64,000 bases of DNA from Flavobacteriales bacterium (GTDB lineage Bacteria > Bacteroidota > Bacteroidia > UBA10329), in assembly GCA_020635535.1 (NCBI GenBank), contig JACJZP010000014.1, positions 1 through 64,000 on the forward strand. The letters are read 5' to 3'. The notes beneath the pieces are model-generated. The model saw nothing but the letters and a program-made list of their open reading frames with translations. It searched no databases and was not told the origin of the DNA. Position numbers and translations under genes: made by a program. The number at the start of each line of letters is the position of its first letter. Positions within the stretch are counted from its first letter, which is position 1. Shown here piece by piece: positions 1-7,226 of this stretch.

Positions 1-752
1 CAAGTCACGGTTCCTTCAGAAGAGTTCATGGTGCAATCTGGAGCATCTTTATTCACCTTCACTTTATCGCCAATCTTCACTTGACTTAGCATGTCTTCAC
101 TCACGTAAGCGCGCAGCGTCAGTGGGTCAAGTGATGCGATTTTGTACATCGGCCGTCCCTGCATGGTGAGTTCGCTGGCTTTGGCCAGCGTAGTCAGCAC
201 CGTTCCGTTGATCGGATTGTAGATGTACGATTTTCGAAGTTGATTCTCGATCTGCATGAGTTGATACTTCAAAGGATCGATCTCGGCCAACATACCTTGT
301 GTCTGCGTTCCCAAAGTGGAAGCGGTGGCCGAACGCTGCTTCATGGTGACGTCCAATTCGGCTTTCAGGTCATCCAATTGTTTGGATGGCGCGGCATTCG
401 CTTCCACCAATTTGCCAATGCGGATGATCTCCGTGTTCAGTTTTTCCATCCGCTTGTCGAAAACAGCCAATTGCGCGGCTTCATTCGGAAGTTTCTTTCG
501 TACGGCCGCAATGCTTGCTTGCACCTGCATTTTCTTCAGGTAAAGCTGCATAGTGTCGACCACGGCAATGAGGTCGCCAGCCTTCAGAACTTGGCCTTCT
601 TCGACATTGAAAACCAAGAGTTTGCCGCTTGTTTCGGCACTCACGGTCAGCTCATCGGTCTCGAAATTCCCGTAGGCATCGGCCTTGTCGCCATTGCCCG
701 TGCAGCCCGCCAGCAGGCCCAAAAGGGAAAACATCAGAAATGCGTTTTTCAT
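1..752 (-). CDS. HlyD-family efflux adaptor lipoprotein (partial)
   Basis: Reads from an ATG at 752 to the window edge, about 250 residues; the C-terminus lies off the left edge. The N-terminus has a lipoprotein signal ending LLGLLAGC (Cys17), so the protein is probably anchored in the inner membrane facing the periplasm. What follows is the membrane-fusion-protein plan: a biotinyl/lipoyl-like half (SGKLLVFNVEEGQVLKAGD), a long helical hairpin (about residues 75-165), then the second lipoyl half and the start of the beta-barrel (VSEDMLSQVKIGDKVKV). HlyD/EmrA-type adaptors bridge an inner-membrane pump and TolC. It lies about 140 bp downstream of the TolC gene on the same strand, so the pump itself (probably an ABC transporter) is expected beyond the edge. 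Family assignment is firm; the substrate is unknown. Confidence 0.88.
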   Translation of the reverse strand, partial: MKNAFLMFSLLGLLAGCTGNGDKADAYGNFETDELTVSAETSGKLLVFNVEEGQVLKAGDLIAVVDTMQLYLKKMQVQASIAAVRKKLPNEAAQLAVFDKRMEKLNTEIIRIGKLVEANAAPSKQLDDLKAELDVTMKQRSATASTLGTQTQGMLAEIDPLKYQLMQIENQLRKSYIYNPINGTVLTTLAKASELTMQGRPMYKIASLDPLTLRAYVSEDMLSQVKIGDKVKVNKDAPDCTMNSSEGTVT

Positions 753-777
753 CGGAATTGTGGTTTTGTGGTTCATC

Positions 778-869
778 AAATCCCCCGCCCTTCGGGCACC
801 CCCTTTTGAAGGGGGAACCGCCAGATCCTCCTTTTTAAAGGAGGTGCCGAGGAACGAGGCGGAGGATTT
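778..869. repeat. Inverted-repeat intergenic element with two hairpins
   Basis: A 92-bp element fills the gap between the TolC and HlyD-like genes. Its ends are near-perfect inverted repeats (AAATCCCCCGCC against GGCGGAGGATTT). Inside are two further hairpins: CCCCCTT/AAGGGGG at 799-815 and the palindrome CCTCCTTTTTAAAGGAGG at 827-844. It looks like a dispersed, non-autonomous palindromic repeat of the kind common between Bacteroidota genes. No second copy is seen in this window. Confidence 0.6.
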
Positions 870-895
870 CGTATTATCAATTGAGTAACTTATTT

Positions 896-2173
896 TCATT
901 TCAATACGCCTGTTTCGAATTGCAACATGATCTGGTTCTGGTACAGGCTCACCTGATCGACACTTCGTGTGAGTTCGGCCAGTTGTTCGGCCAAAACTTC
1001 ATCGAGATAATCCATGGAAGTGATCACGCCTTCCTCAACCTGTACTTCGGCATTCTTTCGGATCTGCGAGCGTAGTCCAAGCATCTTTTCGTCCCATTCC
1101 AATGCCTTGGTCAGCTTGTCGTTTTCACTTCGCATTCGCGAAATCTTGCTCTCAATCTCCACTTTCTTTTGGTTCTGCTGTTCGGTCATTAATTGATTGT
1201 TCAACCGCAGGTTTTTCCGTTCCAATTTGGTCTTTCCCCAATCCCAAATGTTCCAAGTGGCCTTGAGACCGACCATGCCGTAACCGCTCAGGTCCTTGTT
1301 GAAGAAATTGTACGGATTAGGCGACCCGAAACCCGCTTGTCCGAACAGATTTACACGCGGCATTCGCGTTGCTTTCAGCAGTTTTTCCGTGGCCATCAGC
1401 CCTTTCTGTTTGGTATCGATGAGTTGCAATTCGAGGTTGTCCGCGTAAGCGTAATCAATGGCTGTTTGGATAACTGGCATTTCCAGCTCGCGGCCAGCAG
1501 TTTCAATTCCTGTTAGTAACTGAAGCACCTCCAAACCGCTTTCTCGCGCGCTTTCCAATTCCAGTTGTTTCTTCTCTTGATTGAGTATTTCGCTCTGTAA
1601 TTTGAGCAGGTCGTTCTGCTGCGCCACACCATTTTCGAGCGCGGCTTTCAGCATGTCTTCCCGCTCGGCCATTCGCGTGAGTGTTTTGGAAATGATCTTC
1701 AGTTGATCATCCACCAACAGCATTTGGAAATAGAGCTGCGCCACCTGCTTTTTGTATTCAGAAAGGCCAACCTCCAGCACTTTCAACGAAACCTCGTTCT
1801 GCGCTTTCTCTGCCACTTTCTGTGCACTCGAAAATCCCGCATCGAACACGGGTTGGTACAATTCCAAATACCCACGGTACTGGAATTTCGGAATATCCAG
1901 CGATGGAACTCCTGGAAACGAGAACGGCAATTCAGGCACAGCGGACTGATAAGTGGCCTGTCCGTTGGCCGTGACCATCGGCAGATACGCCCGGTTGTAG
2001 GTCTTCAACTTGTTCTGAAGAATATCGGCCATAATCGGTTGCTGCTTGAGTAGCGGCATGTGGTTTTCTGCGCTGTCCAAACAGGCGTATAGGTTCAATT
2101 TCTGTGCTCGTACCTGACCCGAAAAAGCCAGCATCAAGAACAAAATTGCGATGGAAAAATGTCGTTTCATCAT
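896..2173 (-). CDS. TolC-family outer membrane efflux protein
   Basis: Outer-membrane channel of a tripartite efflux or secretion system. I place the start at 2173, where ATG overlaps the TetR stop as ATGA; an upstream alternative at 2209 would only add residues before a clear signal peptide (MMKRHFSIAILFLMLAFSG, cleavage after about QVRAQ). The mature part shows the duplicated coiled-coil TolC repeat plan: long heptad-like helices (for example LKLQSEILNQEKKQLELES) and the strands RVNLFGQAGFGSP and GLKATWNIWDWGK, typical of the barrel. About 425 residues is normal for the family. The ATGA overlap implies translational coupling to the regulator. It is followed by a palindromic repeat element and the HlyD-like gene. 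Confidence 0.92.
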   Translation of the reverse strand: MMKRHFSIAILFLMLAFSGQVRAQKLNLYACLDSAENHMPLLKQQPIMADILQNKLKTYNRAYLPMVTANGQATYQSAVPELPFSFPGVPSLDIPKFQYRGYLELYQPVFDAGFSSAQKVAEKAQNEVSLKVLEVGLSEYKKQVAQLYFQMLLVDDQLKIISKTLTRMAEREDMLKAALENGVAQQNDLLKLQSEILNQEKKQLELESARESGLEVLQLLTGIETAGRELEMPVIQTAIDYAYADNLELQLIDTKQKGLMATEKLLKATRMPRVNLFGQAGFGSPNPYNFFNKDLSGYGMVGLKATWNIWDWGKTKLERKNLRLNNQLMTEQQNQKKVEIESKISRMRSENDKLTKALEWDEKMLGLRSQIRKNAEVQVEEGVITSMDYLDEVLAEQLAELTRSVDQVSLYQNQIMLQFETGVLK

Positions 2174-2778
2174 CCTTCGGTTTGCGGTTTGAGCATGCTG
2201 AGGAACCATTGCGGCACCAGTTGTTTGCGCTGCTCCATCATCAATATGAATGTTTCGTTGTCCATTCCTGCGCCAACAGATATGATCGGCTTGCCGATGA
2301 ACGGGAAAACGGTCATGGAAATGAGGTTCATGAAAAGATGAACGGGATGTATTCCGTCTGGACAGCGCTGCGCCAATTCCTGAAAGAACTTGGCCTCTTT
2401 AATTATCTGTTCGATGCCCAATCTCTCTGCCATCTCTTCTGGATGGTTCCGTATTTCGCTCAACATAAAAATGGGCAGGTCGGGGCGTTTTTTCAGTAGT
2501 TCGGTGTAGTTGCTCACGAACAGTTCGACCTTCTCTTCAAACGTGTGCTGGTCGTTCATCAACACATGAAGCTGTCCGATAAATCCTTGGACAGTCTCCA
2601 TCATGATCGTCTTGAATAACTCTTCCTTGCTTCGGAAATAGTAGTTGACCAACGCAAGGTTCACGCCTGCGGCTGAAGCAATATCGCGTGTTGTGGTTCT
2701 GCCAAAACCTTTCTCTAAAAACAGCGCACTTGCCGCTTGCTTGATCTTGTTGGCCGTATCGAGGTCTTTCTCACTCAT
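2170..2778 (-). CDS. TetR/AcrR-family transcriptional regulator
   Basis: A 202-residue regulator with the TetR helix-turn-helix at about residues 20-55 (GFGRTTTRDIASAAGVNLAL, then VNYYFRSKEELF). The C-terminal ligand-binding region is all-helical and unspecific. It heads a minus-strand operon with TolC and the HlyD-like adaptor, the usual arrangement for a local repressor of an efflux pump. Two overlapping palindromes lie in the divergent intergenic region just upstream and are probable operators. The ligand cannot be inferred. Confidence 0.93.
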   Translation of the reverse strand: MSEKDLDTANKIKQAASALFLEKGFGRTTTRDIASAAGVNLALVNYYFRSKEELFKTIMMETVQGFIGQLHVLMNDQHTFEEKVELFVSNYTELLKKRPDLPIFMLSEIRNHPEEMAERLGIEQIIKEAKFFQELAQRCPDGIHPVHLFMNLISMTVFPFIGKPIISVGAGMDNETFILMMEQRKQLVPQWFLSMLKPQTEG

Positions 2779-2800
2779 GACCGCACAAAGGTTAATTGAT

Positions 2801-2824
2801 CATTTGATTTAAACAAATGTTTAA
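2801..2824. promoter_or_regulatory. Candidate TetR operator palindromes
   Basis: Two overlapping inverted repeats lie between the divergent tetR and mscS genes: CATTTG-N7-CAAATG (2801-2819) and TTAAACA-AA-TGTTTAA (2809-2824). They start about 23 bp upstream of the TetR start codon, where an autorepressing TetR would bind. Inference from position and symmetry only. Confidence 0.45.
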
Positions 2825-2888
2825 TCCAAATTTACCCAAGCTTTATACTCAATTTGTTTCCTTTGCATCAAACAAAACGCATACACCT

Positions 2889-3707
2889 ATGAACGAATTA
2901 TTCGGAGACAACGGAACAGATTGGGAAGGACTGGCTTTGGAATATGGTCAGAAGCTTGGCCTTGGAATCGTAATTCTGGTTGTCGGGCTTTGGATTGCCG
3001 GAATGTTGACCAACACCATTAAGAAGATCATGGAGAAAAGGAATCTTGACCCTGCACTCCAAAGCTTTCTGGGCAGCATGATCGGTATAACACTTAAAGT
3101 ACTGGTCGTCATCAGTGCTTTGGGAACGCTCGGAATAGAAATGACCTCATTTGTGGCCATTCTCGGAGCGGCCGGTTTGGCCGTTGGTATGGCATTGAGT
3201 GGAACGCTTCAGAATTTCGCTGGAGGTGTGATGATCCTCATCTTCAAACCATTCAAGGTGGGCGATGTACTTCAGGCGCAAGGCTACACGGGTTCCGTCA
3301 AGGAAATTCAGATCTTCAACACCATCCTGAAAACTCCAGACAACAAGACCATCATTATTCCAAATGGCGGACTGTCTACTGGAAGCATGGTCAACTTTTC
3401 GACTGAACCAAGAAGAAGGGTTGATTGGACGGTTGGAATCGGTTATGGTGATGATGCCGACAAGGCGAAGGAAGTTCTGCTTGCCATGCTGAATGATGAC
3501 GAACGCGTTCTGAAAGACCCAGAGCCATTCGTGGCCATGTCTGAATTAGCGGATAGTTCGGTAAACTTCACTGTTCGAGGTTGGGTGGAATCTGCCAACT
3601 ATTGGCCAGTTTTCTTCGATCTGAATGCACGTGTTTATAAGGAATTCGGAAACCACGGTTTGAACATTCCATTCCCGCAAATGGATGTGCATCTTCACAA
3701 AGACTAA
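2889..3707 (+). CDS. MscS-family small-conductance mechanosensitive channel
   Basis: A 272-residue inner-membrane channel that releases solutes under hypo-osmotic stress. I use the ATG at 2889 (MNELFGDNG); an in-frame ATG at 2817 lies inside the candidate operator and would add a hydrophilic extension. Three membrane helices occupy about the first 110 residues. The pore-lining TM3 is glycine/alanine rich (ILGAAGLAVGMALSGTLQNF) and is followed by the MscS beta domain (FKVGDVLQAQGYTGSVKEI, IIIPNGGLSTGSMVNFS) and the C-terminal alpha/beta domain. A close paralogue follows 12 bp downstream, so the two are probably co-transcribed. Confidence 0.95.
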   Translation: MNELFGDNGTDWEGLALEYGQKLGLGIVILVVGLWIAGMLTNTIKKIMEKRNLDPALQSFLGSMIGITLKVLVVISALGTLGIEMTSFVAILGAAGLAVGMALSGTLQNFAGGVMILIFKPFKVGDVLQAQGYTGSVKEIQIFNTILKTPDNKTIIIPNGGLSTGSMVNFSTEPRRRVDWTVGIGYGDDADKAKEVLLAMLNDDERVLKDPEPFVAMSELADSSVNFTVRGWVESANYWPVFFDLNARVYKEFGNHGLNIPFPQMDVHLHKD

Positions 3708-3719
3708 AAACCAATAATC

Positions 3720-4541
3720 ATGAATACAGAACAACTCGAGCAATACACCCAACGATTCATTGAATTGACCATGGAATACGCGCCCAAATTTCTTTTGGCG
3801 CTTGTAGTTCTAATCATCGGTATGTGGATTATTAACCGAATGGTTACCATTCTGGGTAATCTGCTGGACAGACGACATATTGACAAAAGCCTTCAGCCAT
3901 TCCTCAAAAGTTTGGTGAGCATGGGGTTGAAGGTGATGCTGCTGATCAGTGTGGCAAGCATGGTTGGGATCGAGACCACTTCTTTCGTAGCAGTTATCGG
4001 TGCCGCAGGTTTGGCGGTCGGACTCGCTCTTCAAGGAACGCTGGCCAACTTTGCAGGTGGCGTACTCATTCTCATATTCAAACCATATAAGGTTGGTGAT
4101 CTGATTGAAGCGCAGGGGCATCTGGGCGTTGTAGAGGAAATTCAGATTTTCGTAACGGTTCTTAGTACCCCTGATAGCAAAACGGTCATTGTTCCGAACG
4201 GAGCCATCAGCAACGGAAACATCACGAACTACACCACAAAAGGCGTTATCCGTGTTGATCTGGTGATGGGAATTTCCTACGGTTCCAATATCAAACAGGC
4301 GCGGGAGGTTCTCCTAAAGGTGATGCATGAACATCCGAAGGTGTTGAAAGACCCTGCTCCGTTTGTCGGGGTGGTGGAATTGGCGGATAGTTCGGTCAAC
4401 TTGGCTGTTCGTCCGCATTGCGACCCAGCACACTATTGGGATGTTTACTTCGACATTTACGAAGCTGGAAAGGAAGCACTGGATGCTGCCAAAATCACCA
4501 TTCCGTTCCCGCAATTGGATGTGCACATGCCGAAAGCGTAA
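3720..4541 (+). CDS. MscS-family mechanosensitive channel (tandem paralogue)
   Basis: A 273-residue paralogue of the preceding gene, with the same three-helix plan, the TM3 motif GAAGLAVGLALQGTLANFAG, and beta-domain motifs FKPYKVGDLIEAQGHLG and VIVPNGAISNGNITNY. It ends with IPFPQLDVHMPKA, matching IPFPQMDVHLHKD of its neighbour, which supports a local duplication. The spacing of 12 bp indicates one transcript, closed by a strong hairpin terminator about 20 bp after the stop. A third, more distant MscS is encoded at 45833-46657. Confidence 0.95.
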   Translation: MNTEQLEQYTQRFIELTMEYAPKFLLALVVLIIGMWIINRMVTILGNLLDRRHIDKSLQPFLKSLVSMGLKVMLLISVASMVGIETTSFVAVIGAAGLAVGLALQGTLANFAGGVLILIFKPYKVGDLIEAQGHLGVVEEIQIFVTVLSTPDSKTVIVPNGAISNGNITNYTTKGVIRVDLVMGISYGSNIKQAREVLLKVMHEHPKVLKDPAPFVGVVELADSSVNLAVRPHCDPAHYWDVYFDIYEAGKEALDAAKITIPFPQLDVHMPKA

Positions 4542-4561
4542 CACACAAAGTTTTTGAAAAG

Positions 4562-4597
4562 AACAGCCCGATGCATATGCGATCGGGCTGTTTTGTT
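4562..4597 (+). terminator. Rho-independent terminator after the mscS pair
   Basis: Perfect stem AACAGCCCGAT / ATCGGGCTGTT (4562-4572 with 4582-4592), followed by a T-rich tract. It separates the channel genes from the methyltransferase. Confidence 0.85.
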
Positions 4598-4610
4598 TCA
4601 CGAGGTCAGT

Positions 4611-4618
4611 TACCTTCG
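4611..4618 (+). promoter_or_regulatory. Candidate -7 box of the methyltransferase gene
   Basis: TACCTTCG is a one-mismatch form of the Bacteroidota -7 element TANNTTTG, with a TTTG at 4592-4595 as possible -33 element. The start codon is only 5 nt downstream, which predicts a leaderless or nearly leaderless mRNA. Confidence 0.4.
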
Positions 4619-4622
4619 CCCA

Positions 4623-5405
4623 ATGTCTCATCTGTGGCGCGCCAAGCAGTACACCAAGTACATTTCCAAGGCTAAGAATCGCCATGGAATCCATTCGCCT
4701 TTCGTTTATCAGTTGTTGGATGAGGTTGTTTACGATAGAACCAGTTATCAAGAGTACAAGACGGTAGAATCGATTCGCCAAGCACTTTTAAACCGAACAG
4801 ATGAGATTGAAATAACCGACCTCGGAGCGGGTTCAACCATCAACACTTCCAACCGAAGAAAGGTGGCCGACATTGCCAAGAATTCAGCCAAAGGCGGAAA
4901 ATGGGGCGAATTGCTTTTCCGATTGGCAAGGCATTTTCAACCCGAAACCATGATCGAGTTGGGAACATCACTTGGAATTGGAAGTCTCTATCAATCATTA
5001 GGAAACCCGAATGGAAGCCTGACCACGTTTGAAGGTTGTCCGAACACAGCTGCCATTGCTCGGGAACAATTCGCGGAAGCAAGTGTGAATCCGACCATCA
5101 TTGAAGGCAACTTTGACGATACGCTTCAACCTTATCTCGATTCCATCGAAAAACTGGATTGGGCGTTTATTGATGGCAACCATCAGAAAGAACCGACCAT
5201 CCGCTATTTCCAGCAATGTTTGGATAAATGCCACAACGATTCGGTCTTGCTTTTCGATGATATTTACTGGAGCAAAGGAATGGCCGAAGCTTGGCAGAAC
5301 ATCAAGACCGATGAGCGTGTTACAGTAACACTTGATCTGTTCCAGGTTGGTATCGTTTTCTTGAGAAAGCAGCAGCCCAAACAGGATTTCATCATCAGGT
5401 ATTGA
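4623..5405 (+). CDS. Class I SAM-dependent methyltransferase
   Basis: About 260 residues from the ATG at 4623 (MSHLWRAKQYTKYI); longer in-frame starts lie inside the preceding terminator. The SAM-binding motif I is visible as MIELGTSLGIGSLY near residue 110, the acidic motif as TFEGCPNTAAIA, and the motif LDWAFIDGNHQKEPT resembles the metal-independent or O-methyltransferase-like Methyltransf_24 group. The N-terminal RHGIHSPFVYQLLDEVVYD segment is conserved among Bacteroidota proteins of this type, as I remember. The substrate is unknown. The gene is followed 17 bp later by the ABC ATPase and may share its transcript. Confidence 0.82.
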   Translation: MSHLWRAKQYTKYISKAKNRHGIHSPFVYQLLDEVVYDRTSYQEYKTVESIRQALLNRTDEIEITDLGAGSTINTSNRRKVADIAKNSAKGGKWGELLFRLARHFQPETMIELGTSLGIGSLYQSLGNPNGSLTTFEGCPNTAAIAREQFAEASVNPTIIEGNFDDTLQPYLDSIEKLDWAFIDGNHQKEPTIRYFQQCLDKCHNDSVLLFDDIYWSKGMAEAWQNIKTDERVTVTLDLFQVGIVFLRKQQPKQDFIIRY

Positions 5406-5422
5406 TTGTAACTTAGCCACGC

Positions 5423-6136
5423 ATGAAAGACGTTATCCGAACCGAGCACATTGCCAAAGTTTATGTGATGGGAACAGAGCAAGTTCACGCCTTGCGCGAC
5501 ATTTCCATTACCATCGAGGAAGGTGAATATGTGGCATTGATGGGGCCTTCCGGTTCTGGTAAATCCACGTTGATGAACATGATCGGCTGTTTGGACACAC
5601 CGACAAGCGGGCACTATTACTTGGGTGGACAGGACGTTAGCCGAATGACCGACAATCAGTTGGCGGAAGTGCGCAATAAAAAAATCGGATTCGTTTTCCA
5701 GACGTTCAATCTTTTGCCCCGCTCCACTGCATTGGACAACGTAACATTGCCACTGATCTATGCTGGAGTGGGCAGTTCCGACAGAAAAGTCCGAGGCGAA
5801 GAAGTATTGAACCAAGTAGGGTTGGGAGATCGAATGACACACCGCCCGAACGAACTTTCAGGTGGTCAGCGTCAGCGTGTGGCCGTGGCAAGGGCATTGG
5901 TAAATAGACCTGCACTGATACTTGCCGATGAACCAACGGGTAACCTCGATTCTAAAACTTCCATAGAAATCATGGGGCTTTTTGAAGAAATCCATCGAAA
6001 TGGAAACACCATTGTGGTGGTAACCCACGAGGAAGACATTGCGCAGCACGCCCACCGTATTATCCGACTAAAAGATGGTCTGGTAGAATCGGATGAGTTG
6101 AACCAGAACGTTCAAACCGTGTTGCAATCGGCATGA
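5423..6136 (+). CDS. ABC transporter ATP-binding protein (MacB/LolD type)
   Basis: A 237-residue ATPase with Walker A GPSGSGKST (about residues 41-49), Q-loop FVFQTFNLLPR, signature LSGGQRQRVAVARAL (about 145-159), Walker B LILADEPTG and the H-loop VTHEED. Sequence and size match the MacB/LolD/FtsE-like group that energises FtsX-fold permeases in lipoprotein release, macrolide export or cell division. No permease is adjacent; an FtsX/MacB-like permease without its own ATPase is found 14 kb away (20469-21716), so pairing is possible but unproven. Its TGA overlaps the ATG of the following adenosyltransferase gene. Confidence 0.93.
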   Translation: MKDVIRTEHIAKVYVMGTEQVHALRDISITIEEGEYVALMGPSGSGKSTLMNMIGCLDTPTSGHYYLGGQDVSRMTDNQLAEVRNKKIGFVFQTFNLLPRSTALDNVTLPLIYAGVGSSDRKVRGEEVLNQVGLGDRMTHRPNELSGGQRQRVAVARALVNRPALILADEPTGNLDSKTSIEIMGLFEEIHRNGNTIVVVTHEEDIAQHAHRIIRLKDGLVESDELNQNVQTVLQSA

Positions 6137-6681
6137 AGGTTTACACCAAAACTGGCGATGACGGCACAACCGGACTTTTCGGTGGTGCTCGGGTTCCAAA
6201 ACATCACATCCGTATAGAAAGCTACGGAACAGTTGATGAACTGAATTCCTACATCGGGCTTGTCCGACATCGAAAGATCGATCCTAAATCAGAAGCCATT
6301 CTTGGCGAAGTGCAGGACAGGCTTTTCACCATCGGTTCTATTTTGGCTTCAGACCCAAGCAAATCCAACCTTGTGGTTCCCGATCTTCACGAGTCAGACA
6401 TCGAACTCCTCGAAAAGGAGATTGACCGCATGAATGAAGCACTTCCAGAGATGCGCTCGTTCGTTTTACCTGGAGGAAATGACACCGTTAGTTTCTGCCA
6501 TATTGCACGCTGCGTTTGCCGCAGAGCGGAGCGCTTGGCCGTATTGCTCAACGAAAAAGAGCCTATTCATCCGTTGGTTGTAAAATATCTTAACCGTCTT
6601 TCCGATTATCTATTTGTGCTGAGCCGACAAATAACAAAGGATGACAAGCTGAACGAGGTTCCTTGGAAGCCCCGTAAATAA
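6133..6681 (+). CDS. Cob(I)yrinic acid a,c-diamide adenosyltransferase (PduO type)
   Basis: A 182-residue enzyme that transfers the adenosyl group of ATP to cob(I)alamin, making adenosylcobalamin. Hallmarks of the PduO-type family are the N-terminal ATP-binding motif TKTGDDGTTGLFGG, SYGTVDELNSYIGL, and the C-terminal RCVCRRAERLAV followed by YLNRLSDYLFVLSR. The length is normal. It overlaps the ABC ATPase by ATGA, so it is translationally coupled, although no functional link is obvious. Confidence 0.95.
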   Translation: MKVYTKTGDDGTTGLFGGARVPKHHIRIESYGTVDELNSYIGLVRHRKIDPKSEAILGEVQDRLFTIGSILASDPSKSNLVVPDLHESDIELLEKEIDRMNEALPEMRSFVLPGGNDTVSFCHIARCVCRRAERLAVLLNEKEPIHPLVVKYLNRLSDYLFVLSRQITKDDKLNEVPWKPRK

Positions 6682-6742
6682 AGGGATTCAGACAATATTT
6701 CAAGGAAATTTCGAGGGGGCTTTCATGTCTTGTTATAATTTT

Positions 6743-6750
6743 TAGCTTTG
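6743..6750 (+). promoter_or_regulatory. Candidate -7 promoter box (TAGCTTTG)
   Basis: Exact TANNTTTG match 41 bp upstream of the DUF2795 gene. No clear TTTG lies at the expected upstream spacing. Confidence 0.4.
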
Positions 6751-6790
6751 CGCAAAATTGAACCACAAACCATCTAATTAGAACGTCATT

Positions 6791-7012
6791 ATGTATTGGA
6801 CACTCGAATTAGCATCTCGTCTGGAGGACGCACCTTGGCCAGCTACCAAGGATGAGCTCATCGATTTTGCCATGCGATCGGGAGCACCGATGGAAGTGGT
6901 GGAAAATCTTCAAGAAATTGAGGATGATGGCGAAGTTTTCGAAAGCATCGAAGACATTTGGCCAGATTATCCTACCAAGGATGACTTCTTCTTTAATGAA
7001 GATGAATATTGA
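6791..7012 (+). CDS. DUF2795 domain-containing small protein
   Basis: A 73-residue acidic protein (MYWTLELASRLEDAPWPATK...). The whole chain matches the DUF2795 pattern: an N-terminal LxSyLedapwPatkdEL-like helix region, then MEVVENLQEIEDDGEVFESI and an acidic, aromatic C-terminus. In Bacteroidota this short form is common and stands alone. The function is unknown. It has its own likely promoter upstream and a strong terminator 20 bp downstream, so it is probably monocistronic. Confidence 0.88.
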   Translation: MYWTLELASRLEDAPWPATKDELIDFAMRSGAPMEVVENLQEIEDDGEVFESIEDIWPDYPTKDDFFFNEDEY

Positions 7013-7032
7013 ACCGAAAAAACGACTTTATC

Positions 7033-7066
7033 AAAGAGCGATTCCAGCACAGGGGTCGCTCTTTTT
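7033..7066 (+). terminator. Rho-independent terminator after DUF2795 gene
   Basis: Stem AAAGAGCGA / TCGCTCTTT (7033-7041 with 7056-7064) followed by a T run. Confidence 0.85.
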
Positions 7067-7116
7067 GTTTCACCAGATACGTCAATAATCAAACGGTTAT
7101 GGAGGTAAAAAAGGCG

Positions 7117-7124
7117 TAATTTCG
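7117..7124 (+). promoter_or_regulatory. Candidate -7 box of secA (TAATTTCG)
   Basis: One mismatch to TANNTTTG. The predicted transcript start is near 7131, which would give secA a leader of about 80 nt containing a short ORF. Confidence 0.35.
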
Positions 7125-7133
7125 CCCGCCCGC

Positions 7134-7226
7134 ATGACAGGTTGTCCGAATACCTCCAACGGAATGGTTGTTGACTTCCCGAATGCCATTCAAAAAGGAA
7201 TCACACGTAATGATCAATCTTATTAA
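7134..7226 (+). CDS. Possible 30-codon leader ORF overlapping the secA start
   Basis: An ATG at 7134 opens a 30-codon frame that ends at TAA 7224-7226, inside secA and in a different frame. It starts about 10 nt after the candidate -7 box. The peptide has no hydrophobic segment, so a SecM-like export sensor is not supported. It may serve only translational coupling, or may be chance. Coding status is unproven. Confidence 0.25.
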   Translation: MTGCPNTSNGMVVDFPNAIQKGITRNDQSY

